Shown here: piece by piece, positions 55,780-63,469 of the stretch
Layout: each line of letters starts with the position of its first letter
Numbering within the stretch: the stretch's first letter is position 1
DNA from: Hyphomicrobium sp.
GTDB taxonomy: Bacteria; Pseudomonadota; Alphaproteobacteria; Rhizobiales; Hyphomicrobiaceae
Assembly (NCBI GenBank): GCA_022843145.1
Contig: JALHOF010000003.1
Span: 186,001 to 250,000, forward strand
Length of the DNA stretch: 64,000 nucleotides
Direction of reading: 5' to 3'
Position numbers and translations under genes: made by a program
Notes under the pieces: model-generated
Seen by the model: the letters and a program-made list of their open reading frames with translations, nothing else
What the model was told of the DNA's origin: nothing
Database searches by the model: none

Positions 55780-55873
55780 GTTCCGGGCTGTTCCGCATCA
55801 TTCCATATAACAACGGGAAAACAGTAAGTTAGCGTTGACGATCGTTCCGCGCCGTTCCACACCATTCCAAACC
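55780..55873 (+). repeat. Arm-type repeats of element 2 (two sets of three 10-bp units)
   Basis: GTTCCGGGCT, GTTCCGCATC, ATTCCATATA (55780-55809) and GTTCCGCGCC, GTTCCACACC, ATTCCAAACC (55844-55873). Each set is gapless, the order within the sets is the same, and both lie between attL and the integrase. Confidence 0.72.
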
Positions 55874-55963
55874 AAAGAGTCACATACGAGTCAAAGTTGC
55901 GGTTCTCGGACGGTAGCGAGACAGAGCTTAGGCGGCGGGTGATCGGGGTGGAAGGGGTGCCAA

Positions 55964-57157
55964 ATGTCAGCGATCAAACTGACGCGGACGGTAGTCGGAC
56001 GTTTGCCGCCCGCGCCCGGACCTGGGCCGGTTTACTACTTCGATCAGGTGCTCAAGGGCTTTGCGGTTCGGGTGAGCCCGAACGGGGTGAAGGCATACCT
56101 CGTGCAAGGCCGTGTCGGCGGCAAGCTGCGGCGCATCCCGCTCGGCCGCTACCCGACTGTGAGCCCGGAGGATGCCCGCAAGCGTGCCGGCGCGATCCTC
56201 AACAACATGGCCGAAGGCAAGTCACCGGAGCGCGCCCGCGACAAGGTAACGGCCGGCGAAGCGCTCGACCAGTGGCTCGCCGTCCATGTCGCGCACAAGC
56301 TGAAACCGCGCACGGCCGAGGACTATCGGCGGATCGTCGAGCAGACCTTGCGGCCCTTGTTCGGCGATCGGCCGATTGCCGAGATCGAGCGCGCCGACAT
56401 GGCCAAGCTGCACCACGACAAGAGCGGGACGCCGCGTCGGGCAAACTACATCCTCGCGACGGCGCGCTCGTTTTTCTCGTTTTGCGAGGATCAGGGCTAC
56501 CGGCCGGAGAATTCGAATCCAGGCAAGCGGATCAAGCACTATCCCGAGAACCGGCGCGAGCGGTTCCTGTCCGCCGACGAGCTGGCGCGAGCCTCGGCCG
56601 CCATCGACGCCGCCGAACGCGCTGGGGTGGTGTCGATCTTCGCTGCCGCCGGGCTGCGGCTCTGCATTCTGACCGGCGCGCGGCAGGGCGAAATCCGAAA
56701 CCTGACATGGCGCGAGGTCGACCTAGAACGGCGCATGTTGTTGCTGGAGGATAGCAAGACCGGGCGGCGGCCGATCTTCCTCAACGAGCCCGCGATCGCC
56801 GTTCTGGAGGCGCTGCCGCACGTGGCGGGAAACCCACATGTCATCGTCGGCGACAAGGCCGGCGAGCCCTATCAGAACCTAACGCGCGCCTGGATAAAGG
56901 TGCGCGGCGGCGCTGGGCTCGCCGACGTGCGGTTGCACGATCTGCGGCACACCTACGCGAGCTTCGGCGCGTCCGAGAGCCTGTCGCTGCCGATCCTCGG
57001 CCGCCTGTTGGGGCATCGCGTGCCGGCGACGACGGCGCGTTATGCGCATCTCGCCAACGATCCCGTGCGCGCGGCCGGCGAGAAGATCGGCGCCCGGCTT
57101 GCGGAGATCATGACCGGAAAGCCGGCCAGCGGCGGGGGCTCGGATGGCGAAGCGTAA
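55964..57157 (+). CDS. Tyrosine recombinase / phage integrase of element 2
   Basis: A 397-residue integrase of the P4/DUF4102 type. The N-terminal domain (YYFDQVLKGFAVRVSPNGVKAYLVQGR, GRYPTVSPEDARKRA) is the DUF4102 arm-binding domain; residues about 95-190 are the SAM-like core-binding domain. Catalytic residues seen are Arg240 (LTGARQGEIRNLTW), Lys265 (EDSKTGRRP), His325 and Arg328 (LHDLRHTYAS), His351 (LLGHRV) and Tyr360 (TARYAHL). All six are present, so it should be active on tRNA-Cys. It is a different subfamily from the integrase of element 1. Confidence 0.95.
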   Translation: MSAIKLTRTVVGRLPPAPGPGPVYYFDQVLKGFAVRVSPNGVKAYLVQGRVGGKLRRIPLGRYPTVSPEDARKRAGAILNNMAEGKSPERARDKVTAGEALDQWLAVHVAHKLKPRTAEDYRRIVEQTLRPLFGDRPIAEIERADMAKLHHDKSGTPRRANYILATARSFFSFCEDQGYRPENSNPGKRIKHYPENRRERFLSADELARASAAIDAAERAGVVSIFAAAGLRLCILTGARQGEIRNLTWREVDLERRMLLLEDSKTGRRPIFLNEPAIAVLEALPHVAGNPHVIVGDKAGEPYQNLTRAWIKVRGGAGLADVRLHDLRHTYASFGASESLSLPILGRLLGHRVPATTARYAHLANDPVRAAGEKIGARLAEIMTGKPASGGGSDGEA

Positions 57158-58220
57158 GAACTCGCTGCAGCCATTCGGCGATGGGTCGATTTGTCTCTAC
57201 GATGTCGGGAGCTACGAGCGCGAGGCGATCGTCGGCGGTCTGGCGTCTGTGCTGAAACTGGCGAAGACTCGAGTTCGTGACCTTCCCGTGCTCGGCCAGG
57301 CGGCACGACAAGCGTTAGTCGCTGGCACCGATCAGCCGGAATACGGACGGCGTGGAGCCGTCGACGGTGCCGCCTTGACCGGGACCGCAGTGGAACGTCA
57401 TCGGAACGCGGTTCAACTGGGGTGCGTACCCTTGTTTGCACTGGCCGCGGCCGAGACGAAGGCGCCTGTGACCCTCGGAGAGACCTTGAAAGCGGTCCGG
57501 TCCATGCACGATGCAATCGCCGCGCGCTGGGTGATCGTCCGAGACGGTGGCGTCATCCTCGGCGAGCTGCGGGAATTCATCGCTCGATGCGAAACGGCCA
57601 TGCGTGCGGGCAACCGGACGCCCAATGCAAAATCTGCCCGGCTCAACGCTGTGTTGCTCGATTCCTATCATGCCGAGGGGATCGACCGGACCGACCTTCC
57701 GCCGAGTCCCGAGGATATGGTCGCGATCTTCAGCGCAGTGGCGGCATCAGATAGTGAAGCGATGGCCATCCGCCGTGAGATGGGTGAGTGGGCACGCTAT
57801 CTTGCGGAAGGCGAGCGACCAAGCACGGTTGCGCTTCGAGCACTGTGGCACAGCTTGTCACCTGACGAGCGCGCCGCGTTCGAAAGGGAGCGAGTCCGGC
57901 TTGTCGATTGCTGCGGCTCTTGGACGTTGTTTCTTGCCGATCCACGCTTCGACTTGGAGGCCGCGCGCTGGGCTATCGAAGCGCTCCCGAGACGGCGAGC
58001 CAAAAAACAATGGCCGCGCGATCTCGCGTTGGGACTGCTGCAGCTTCACCAATGGTTCGCCGGATCGCCGACGCCGGACGCTCGAAGGCCGCACGGCCGC
58101 CCAATCGGCCGCGGTCATAAGTTCGTTGTCGATGCCTTCAAGCTGTATCGCTTGCCACTCACGGGGATCGACTCGGGGCAGTACATGCGTCCGAGCGGTG
58201 CCCATTTGTTCTCAAGCTAA
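57144..58220 (+). CDS. Hypothetical protein of element 2
   Basis: A 358-residue protein whose ATG lies 14 bases inside the integrase gene. It has no membrane segment or clear motif. Helical stretches include VLGQAARQALVAGTDQPEYG, AETKAPVTLGETLKAVRSMH and DLALGLLQLHQWFAGSP. Base composition is slightly AT-richer than the integrase. No counterpart is seen in element 1 at this place except the unrelated minus-strand genes. I do not recognise a family. Confidence 0.65.
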   Translation: MAKRKNSLQPFGDGSICLYDVGSYEREAIVGGLASVLKLAKTRVRDLPVLGQAARQALVAGTDQPEYGRRGAVDGAALTGTAVERHRNAVQLGCVPLFALAAAETKAPVTLGETLKAVRSMHDAIAARWVIVRDGGVILGELREFIARCETAMRAGNRTPNAKSARLNAVLLDSYHAEGIDRTDLPPSPEDMVAIFSAVAASDSEAMAIRREMGEWARYLAEGERPSTVALRALWHSLSPDERAAFERERVRLVDCCGSWTLFLADPRFDLEAARWAIEALPRRRAKKQWPRDLALGLLQLHQWFAGSPTPDARRPHGRPIGRGHKFVVDAFKLYRLPLTGIDSGQYMRPSGAHLFSS

Positions 58221-58284
58221 TCGTCACCTATAGCCAGCCGAACAACGCTACGTCCGTTCCCAGTTGGTCACGGAGGGCGCAAAC

Positions 58285-58554
58285 ATGAATCAAGCCATTT
58301 CCAACGTTCCCGCCTTGGTGGGCCGGTCGAGTGATCTGGGCACGGCAGGTTCGATGCCCGGCGATCGGGTTCTCACGACCAAGGCGACGGCTGACGTGCT
58401 CGGCGTGTCTCAGAGCGTGCTTCGCAAATGGCGGATGCACGACGGCAAGGGGCCACGCTTCATCCGCTTTTCGAAGACGCGAGTGGGCTACCGCGAAAGT
58501 GCGCTCTGGGCGTTCGTGAAATCGCGCGAGCGCGGTTCCACACTCGAAGCCTGA
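58285..58554 (+). CDS. AlpA-like / excisionase-type helix-turn-helix protein
   Basis: An 89-residue protein with GGAGGG about 8 bases before the ATG. The MerR-like domain fills the second half: VLTTKATADVLGVSQSVLRKWRMHDGKGPRFIRFSKTRVGYRESALWAFVKSRE, with the standard VGYRESALWAFV wing. It should bind near the att or promoter region and control excision or element genes, like its counterpart at 31500. Confidence 0.82.
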   Translation: MNQAISNVPALVGRSSDLGTAGSMPGDRVLTTKATADVLGVSQSVLRKWRMHDGKGPRFIRFSKTRVGYRESALWAFVKSRERGSTLEA

Positions 58555-58559
58555 TCCTC

Positions 58560-58614
58560 GCGCTGGGCGCCGCCGTCGTGCGCCCGCGTTCGTGCTGTTG
58601 CGTTCGTTGCGTTG
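58560..58614 (+). promoter_or_regulatory. Noncoding block after alpA shared with element 1, with GTTGCGTT repeats
   Basis: GCGCTGGGCGCCGCCGTC (58560-58577) matches the element 1 block at 17 of 18 bases; two 9-bp repeats, GTTGCGTTC and GTTGCGTTG (58597-58614), follow 19 bases later. It lies six bases past the alpA stop. Confidence 0.7.
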
Positions 58615-58663
58615 AAGCGTCCAGGCGGCCGGGAGGGTCGCGACGAACGCCGCACGGTGCGCG

Positions 58664-59032
58664 ATGGAAAATGCAGATGATCTGTTTAAGCCGGTGGCCG
58701 CGGGATCGCCCGCGCATCGGGCAATCGTCAAGGCGCGCCAGGAAGGCGCGCGACTGAAGGCGCGGCTGCGGCGCTTGGAGGCCCGCGAGCGCGCGTTGCT
58801 TCGCGACGATCCGGCCACCTATCGCCGCCAGCGCTTCGTGCTCGAAACCGAGATCGCCGCGTTCGCGGAACGCTGGTCCGCCGTCGCCGGCGCCGCTGGG
58901 GGGATGGCCCGCGCCGTGACCGCCAAGGTCGCCGCAACCCATCCCGATGCCACGGAGCGCGCCGCCGCCGCTCGCGCCATGGCCATTCTCGACGCCGCGC
59001 TCGCCGCGCCAGCAACTGAGGTGCGGACCTGA
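58664..59032 (+). CDS. Hypothetical helical protein before the initiator
   Basis: A 122-residue, Ala/Arg-rich, almost wholly helical protein (AIVKARQEGARLKARLRRLE, FVLETEIAAFAERWSAVAG). Its stop overlaps the initiator's ATG by one base (TGATG), so both are translated together. Function unknown. Confidence 0.65.
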   Translation: MENADDLFKPVAAGSPAHRAIVKARQEGARLKARLRRLEARERALLRDDPATYRRQRFVLETEIAAFAERWSAVAGAAGGMARAVTAKVAATHPDATERAAAARAMAILDAALAAPATEVRT

Positions 59033-60018
59033 TGCGCGCTGGGCTGCCATGGTTCCGGCTTTACGCCGAGCTGATCGACGATCCCAAATGTCAGCGGTTG
59101 TCGCCGGCTCTGTTCAAGACCTGGATCAACCTGCTGTGCTTGGCCTGCCAGGCAGGCGGCCGGCTGCCATCCATCGACGACATGGCGTTTCGACTGCGTC
59201 TGTCGGTGCACGATGCGGAGTCGCAGCTTTCGGACCTGATCTTGGCTGGGCTGATCGACATCGACAGCACGGGCGCGCGCTGCCCGCACAATTGGCCGAA
59301 GCGGCAGTTCGTTTCCGATACCTCGACGGATCGGGTTCGCAAGCATCGGAGGCGCAAGGAACTGTGGAAACGTGACCGCAACGCCAATGAAACGTTACAT
59401 GAAACGGCACCAGAGTCAGACACAGAGTCAGAAACAGATTCAGACTCAAATTCAAAACCCTCTGCGCCCGCCCCCACTACGCGCAAGACGCGCGCTGCCG
59501 CGCTGGGGGGCGGGGGTGTAGGCGATGTGGATGGCCTTATCGCGCAACTGCGGCAGGAGCCGCGACGGATCACACCCGTCGATATGGTGCTGGCGCCGCT
59601 GTTGCGGTTTCTTCGCTTCGACGCGCCGTCACCAGGGTACGCTCTGGGAGAGCTTGCCGACTGGCTGGCCAAGCGAGACTTGGACGAGGCATCGGCGTGC
59701 CGTGTTGTTCGCGCTATTCTCGACGTTCGGCGGGTGAGCTTCGGGCACGCCGACGTGATGGACGCGGTACGGTCGCTGGAAGCCGTGCCGAATGCATCGC
59801 AACCGGCACTAGCGGCTGGTGTTCTGGTCTCGCGCAAGAGCACGCCAGATGCTCATGCCGCCTGGATTGCGCGGCTCGATCGCGCCACAGACCGCGAGGG
59901 CCGCGCGCTCTTGCGCTTGCTGAATACCGGCGCGGCGATCATGCCCTCGTTGCTGCCTCCGTCTGAACAAGACGCTTGCCGCATTGCCACGGCCCCCGCC
60001 GGGAGGGTGACGGCATGA
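59032..60018 (+). CDS. Replication-initiator-like protein with internal iterons
   Basis: A 328-residue protein. The N-terminal about 110 residues look like the winged-helix replication proteins of phages: WFRLYAELIDDPKCQRLSPALFKTWINLLCLACQAGGRLPSIDDMAFRLRLSVHDAESQLSDLILAGLI. A low-complexity linker (ESDTESETDSDSNSK) is encoded by 12-bp iterons. The C-terminal half (LAPLLRFLRFDAPSPGYALG, ELADWLAKRDLDEASACRVV) is helical. The layout, DNA-binding half, origin-like repeats, second half, is that of lambda O. It is coupled to a small protein shared with element 1. Confidence 0.68.
   Translation: MRAGLPWFRLYAELIDDPKCQRLSPALFKTWINLLCLACQAGGRLPSIDDMAFRLRLSVHDAESQLSDLILAGLIDIDSTGARCPHNWPKRQFVSDTSTDRVRKHRRRKELWKRDRNANETLHETAPESDTESETDSDSNSKPSAPAPTTRKTRAAALGGGGVGDVDGLIAQLRQEPRRITPVDMVLAPLLRFLRFDAPSPGYALGELADWLAKRDLDEASACRVVRAILDVRRVSFGHADVMDAVRSLEAVPNASQPALAAGVLVSRKSTPDAHAAWIARLDRATDREGRALLRLLNTGAAIMPSLLPPSEQDACRIATAPAGRVTA
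59411..59458 (+). repeat. Four 12-bp iterons inside the initiator gene (possible origin)
   Basis: CAGAGTCAGACA, CAGAGTCAGAAA, CAGATTCAGACT and CAAATTCAAAAC follow without gap. The array is AT-rich relative to the gene and sits in the linker-coding part. Confidence 0.75.
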
Positions 60019-60350
60019 CCCGCGCTCGCAACCGCCGCCGATCTGCCGCCGCTCTGCCGATGGCGCTGGCGCGCGCCGCTGTGGCCCGTCCGAGGTGCGA
60101 GCCGGTTGAGATCGAGGATCCGACGAATGTCGCGCTCGATGACATCGAGGCGCGCGTGCGGGACGTTTTACGGGCCGGCGGCGAGGTCGCGTTGGTCGCA
60201 CGGCTGGCGAGGCTGTTGCCCGGATTTGAGGTTGTGAACGGCGGCTCGATGTTGGGGGTGCCGTCGAGTTCAGCGGTCGGCAGCGGCAGCGTATCGCCGC
60301 CGCCGACTGCGTTAGTTCAGAACGCCGCGGAGGGTGATCGACATGGCTGA
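60015..60350 (+). CDS. Small conserved protein behind the initiator (element 2 copy)
   Basis: A 111-residue protein whose ATG overlaps the initiator stop (ATGA). Its core CEPVEIEDPTNVALDDIEA, RVRDVLRAGGEVALVARLAR is homologous to the element 1 protein at 33233, while the C-terminal 40 residues are extra and Ser/Gly-rich. It overlaps the tape-measure gene by eight bases. See the element 1 copy for the suggested role. Confidence 0.75.
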   Translation: MTRARNRRRSAAALPMALARAAVARPRCEPVEIEDPTNVALDDIEARVRDVLRAGGEVALVARLARLLPGFEVVNGGSMLGVPSSSAVGSGSVSPPPTALVQNAAEGDRHG

Positions 60351-62409
60351 GGGATTCTCGTCAATCGCCGATCTCAAGATCGTCGTCGACGCGTCGACTG
60401 AGAAGCTGCAATCGAATTTGGCGAGCGCATCGGGGCTGATCCAGCGTTTTGCGGGCGATGGCAACAAGACGCTGTCGGGGTTCGACGCGTTGCTGGCCAA
60501 GGCCGGCGCCGGCGCGGGTGCGCTACGAGACAAGTTCGGTGTGCTGGCAACCGCGCTCCAACTGGTCGGCAGCAACATGCAGGCCGCGCGCGCGGTCGGC
60601 GAGCAGTTCGCGGCCAAAATGGGCGCAAGCGAAGACTTCAACAAGGTCACCGAGTCGCTGTCGGACATGGCGGCGGCAATCGAGGAAGGGCTCGGCGCTG
60701 CCTGGGAGCGCGCCACGGGAAAGGCGGCGGGATTCTTCGCCGTGGCCGGCGCGACGGATGGTGCCGCGCCAGGCGTCGGGTTCAGTAAGGCTGCGGCCGA
60801 CGCGGCGGTCGACGGCATCGGGCAAATCTCGCACGCCTTCAGAAGGCTTGCCGAAGATGGGAAGCAGTCGACTGCCACGCTCGACAACGAAATCGGGCTT
60901 GTCAAACACAAGATCGAGGAAATGTCCGCGGCAGCAACCAGTGTTGCAAGAGAAGGTAGCCTCGTCGGCGATTTGTTCAACGTGGACTATGTTAAGCTTT
61001 ATGGCATCGAGGTCGATAAGCTCACGGAGAGGCTGGCACAACTGCAGGCGGCCAAAGAGGCTCGTGCCGCTGCGGACGCATCGGCGGAGCGCGCTAAGGT
61101 CGAAACGCTTGGAAATGCGGAATACGAGAAGCTGATTCCGATCATCGAGAAGGAGATCACCGCACTCGAGCGCAAGGCCGCTGCGCTGGGCCTGACCAAG
61201 GGCGAAGCCGCATCCTACGCCGCCGTCATGCAGGTTATAGACGGTCTGACAAAGGGCGGCGCTATACTGACCGAAGACGCGGCGCTGAAGCTCGGAGATT
61301 ATGCCGCGCGCGTCCGCGAGCTGACCGATGCGGCCGAAGCCTTTTCCAAGGTCGAGCAGGCCAAGAAATTTGTCGACGGCCTAGAAAAGGAGGTTCGCAA
61401 CCTCGATCAGCAGGCGGCTGCGCTGGGTAAGACCACGGCGGAAATCGCGGCGAACAACGTCGAGATGCGGATACGCAATCAGATCGAGGATCAGGGACTT
61501 CAGCTTTCCGCCGAGCAGCGCGCCCACGTCGACGAGACGATTTCGGCAATCAAGGAGCGCACGGCCGCATACCAATCCGACAAGGCCGCGCGCGACGATG
61601 CCGAGAGGGACGATCGCGCATTTGAACAGTCGATCCTGAAGCTGCAGCGCGAGACGATGCTGCTGCGCGAGAAGGCGGCGCTGCTGCGCGATGGTTCCGA
61701 AGGGGGGCAAGTCGACAGGCGTTATTCGCGGGAGGCTGGCGACCTCGAAGGCCGCGGCGTGCCGGTGACTGGTGATCGCGCGACGATGCTGAGGGCCGCG
61801 ATCACAGATTCGATCCGCGAAAAGAGAATCGCTGACGAATTCGACGCGCAGATGAAGCGCGTGCTCGAAACGGGCAACGTCGTCGCGCGCGGGCTTGAGA
61901 GCGCATTCGCCAAGTTCGCTGACGGCGGCAAGATCAGCGTGCGCGACATGGTGCAATCGATGTTGTCGGACATCGCGCAGTTGACGTTCAAGCGCGGGGT
62001 GATCGAGACGCTGTTCGGCGGCGGCGGTGGCGCCGGGGGCGCGTCGTCCGGTGGATTGCTCGGATCGGTGTTCGGAAGCCTGTTCGGTCCCGTGGCGGGC
62101 GCGCGGGCGAACGGCGGGCCGGTGTTGAGCGGCAGCAGCTATCTCGTTGGAGAGCAGGGGCCGGAGCTGTTCGCGCCGGGGCTGTCTGGCATGATAATTC
62201 CGAACCACGCGCTGGGTGCCATCGGCGGGCGTGACGGCGGGGCGGGCGGCGGCTCTGTTACGGTCAACATGCCGATCAGCATCAACGCGGCCGGCGCCTA
62301 TCCCGAAAGCATCGCTGACATTCGGCGGGAAGTCGCATCGTTGCAATCGGATCTTCCCGGCCGCGTTGTGCAAGTCGTCCGTGAAGCTCAAGACCGTGGG
62401 GTCGCGTGA
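60343..62409 (+). CDS. Phage tail tape measure protein (lambda gpH-like C-terminus)
   Basis: A 688-residue protein. The N-terminal part is typical of tape measures (IADLKIVVDASTEKLQSNLA, then Gly/Ala-rich). The middle, about residues 180-520, is a long run of coiled coil (EEMSAAATSVAREG, EKEITALERKAAALGLTKGE, LDQQAAALGKTTAEIAANNV). The C-terminus has the gpH-like signature: FADGGKISVRDMVQSMLSDI, a Gly-rich stretch, then GGPVLSGSSYLVGEQGPELF and MIIPNHALG. The ATG at 60343 has GGAGGG ten bases upstream. It is unrelated in detail to the element 1 tape measure. Confidence 0.88.
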   Translation: MAEGFSSIADLKIVVDASTEKLQSNLASASGLIQRFAGDGNKTLSGFDALLAKAGAGAGALRDKFGVLATALQLVGSNMQAARAVGEQFAAKMGASEDFNKVTESLSDMAAAIEEGLGAAWERATGKAAGFFAVAGATDGAAPGVGFSKAAADAAVDGIGQISHAFRRLAEDGKQSTATLDNEIGLVKHKIEEMSAAATSVAREGSLVGDLFNVDYVKLYGIEVDKLTERLAQLQAAKEARAAADASAERAKVETLGNAEYEKLIPIIEKEITALERKAAALGLTKGEAASYAAVMQVIDGLTKGGAILTEDAALKLGDYAARVRELTDAAEAFSKVEQAKKFVDGLEKEVRNLDQQAAALGKTTAEIAANNVEMRIRNQIEDQGLQLSAEQRAHVDETISAIKERTAAYQSDKAARDDAERDDRAFEQSILKLQRETMLLREKAALLRDGSEGGQVDRRYSREAGDLEGRGVPVTGDRATMLRAAITDSIREKRIADEFDAQMKRVLETGNVVARGLESAFAKFADGGKISVRDMVQSMLSDIAQLTFKRGVIETLFGGGGGAGGASSGGLLGSVFGSLFGPVAGARANGGPVLSGSSYLVGEQGPELFAPGLSGMIIPNHALGAIGGRDGGAGGGSVTVNMPISINAAGAYPESIADIRREVASLQSDLPGRVVQVVREAQDRGVA

Positions 62410-62744
62410 TGGGCAGTGGATCGAAAACGGAGCTGGTGACGATCGAACGGGAAAGCCGCACGCCGGATGGTGGCGGCGGCGCCGCCGTCGCGTGGGTGGC
62501 GGTCGGCCAGGTGTGGTGTGAGGTCAAATATGCACGGGCGGGTGAGAAGCGGGACCGTGGCGCCTTGCGGGAAACGACCGTCTACAAGTTCATTGCGTTG
62601 ACTGATGAGGTCGAGGCGTTGGGCATCACCGCAACCGATCGCATCATGTGGGATGGCGCGCCATACAACATTCGCGAGAGGCCGAGGCGGCTGCAGCGGG
62701 CCGCAGAGACCGAACTGGTGGCCGAGAGTGGGGTCGCGCAGTGA
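62409..62744 (+). CDS. Phage head-tail adaptor protein (SPP1 gp16-like)
   Basis: A 111-residue protein of the head-tail joining family. It shows the usual course: VTIERESRTPDGGGGAAVAW, VGQVWCEVKYARAGEKRDRG, ETTVYKFIALTDEVEALGI and TDRIMWDGAPYNIRERPRRL. Such proteins stop the head channel after packaging. The ATG overlaps the tape-measure stop. In normal prophages this gene comes before the tail genes, so its position here after the tape measure is odd. Confidence 0.82.
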   Translation: MGSGSKTELVTIERESRTPDGGGGAAVAWVAVGQVWCEVKYARAGEKRDRGALRETTVYKFIALTDEVEALGITATDRIMWDGAPYNIRERPRRLQRAAETELVAESGVAQ

Positions 62745-63053
62745 GCGGTGGAGTCCAAGTGGCGCGCCGTGATTGGGCCGTGGCGAAGCGGGTGGAGTCC
62801 CGGTCGCGCCCGCGCCGAGTCCACGGATGGCTTCCGAGGCGAGTCCTCGCCGAAGCTGAATCGACTCAGTGTGTTGTCGTGCGTTGTCGAGCCAAAGCGA
62901 ATTGCGGCGGCGAATTGTGATGCGTCGACGAAATGCTTGGAGTCCGCGACCGATCCGCGATCACAATTCGCATCACATGTGAGGTGGCTGCATCCCGGCG
63001 CATCTCAATCATGCCGCAATTGAAACTGCGCATATAAAAAAATGAGGTGAGAA
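62745..63053. other. Gap with inverted repeats, no supported gene
   Basis: A 309-base gap. CGAATTGTG (62911-62919) can pair with CACAATTCG (62962-62970), and the adjoining TGTGATGCG (62916-62924) with CGCATCACA (62969-62977), giving two alternative hairpins that share bases. A GTG-started frame from 62748 to 63023 has no Shine-Dalgarno and no family. Confidence 0.5.
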
Positions 63054-63314
63054 ATGTACACACTGGATTTGAATTTGAAGGCTGCGGCGATCGACGCGGG
63101 AGCCGGCGCGCGCCCTTGCACCGAATGCGTCTTCTCGGCCGTGCGGAAGGGCTATCACAGCTTCACCCGATCGCTGTCGTGCATGCGCTACGTCACTCCG
63201 TTGACCGGAGATCCGTTGCCCTGCGCTGAGGTGCGCGGCGATTCGAGCTTGTGCGGCGTCGACGGCGTCGGATTCCAGCCGCCTGAAGATTGGGAAGGCG
63301 CGACATCGGAGTGA
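63054..63314 (+). CDS. Small Cys-containing protein of element 2
   Basis: An 86-residue protein with GAGGTGAG just before the ATG. Cysteines at CTEC, SCMRY, PCAEV and LCGVD could bind a metal ion or form disulfides; there is no signal peptide, so metal binding is likelier. The rest is polar. No family is recognised. The position before the terminase gene is where phages often have small nuclease or zinc-finger genes. Confidence 0.55.
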   Translation: MYTLDLNLKAAAIDAGAGARPCTECVFSAVRKGYHSFTRSLSCMRYVTPLTGDPLPCAEVRGDSSLCGVDGVGFQPPEDWEGATSE

Positions 63315-63344
63315 TGCACCCGCCGTCCGATCCCCGAAATGCCA

Positions 63345-63361
63345 GGGGGGGGAGGGGGGGG
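63345..63361 (+). repeat. Homopolymer tract G8-A-G8
   Basis: Two runs of eight G separated by one A in the gap between the small Cys protein and the terminase gene. The tract could form a quadruplex or vary in length by slippage. Confidence 0.8.
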
Positions 63362-63469
63362 TGTAAATCTAATAACTTCGAGGTCCAAAGACAGCGATGT
63401 TAAGCAAAAAAAGGCGGTCGCGAGTTTTTCGGCCAATAGCATTTTGTTCAGACCATCAATGAGGCGGAG

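Larger units (their letters stand above)
55313..55963. other. Junction region with serial attachment sites, no gene
   Basis: This 651-base stretch holds copy A and copy B of a 30-base repeat, two 25-base direct repeats between them, a tRNA-Cys 3' fragment and six 10-base repeats before the integrase. The part from 55332 to 55694 is AT-richer than the host and has no supported coding frame; it may be what is left of an earlier insertion. Confidence 0.65.
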
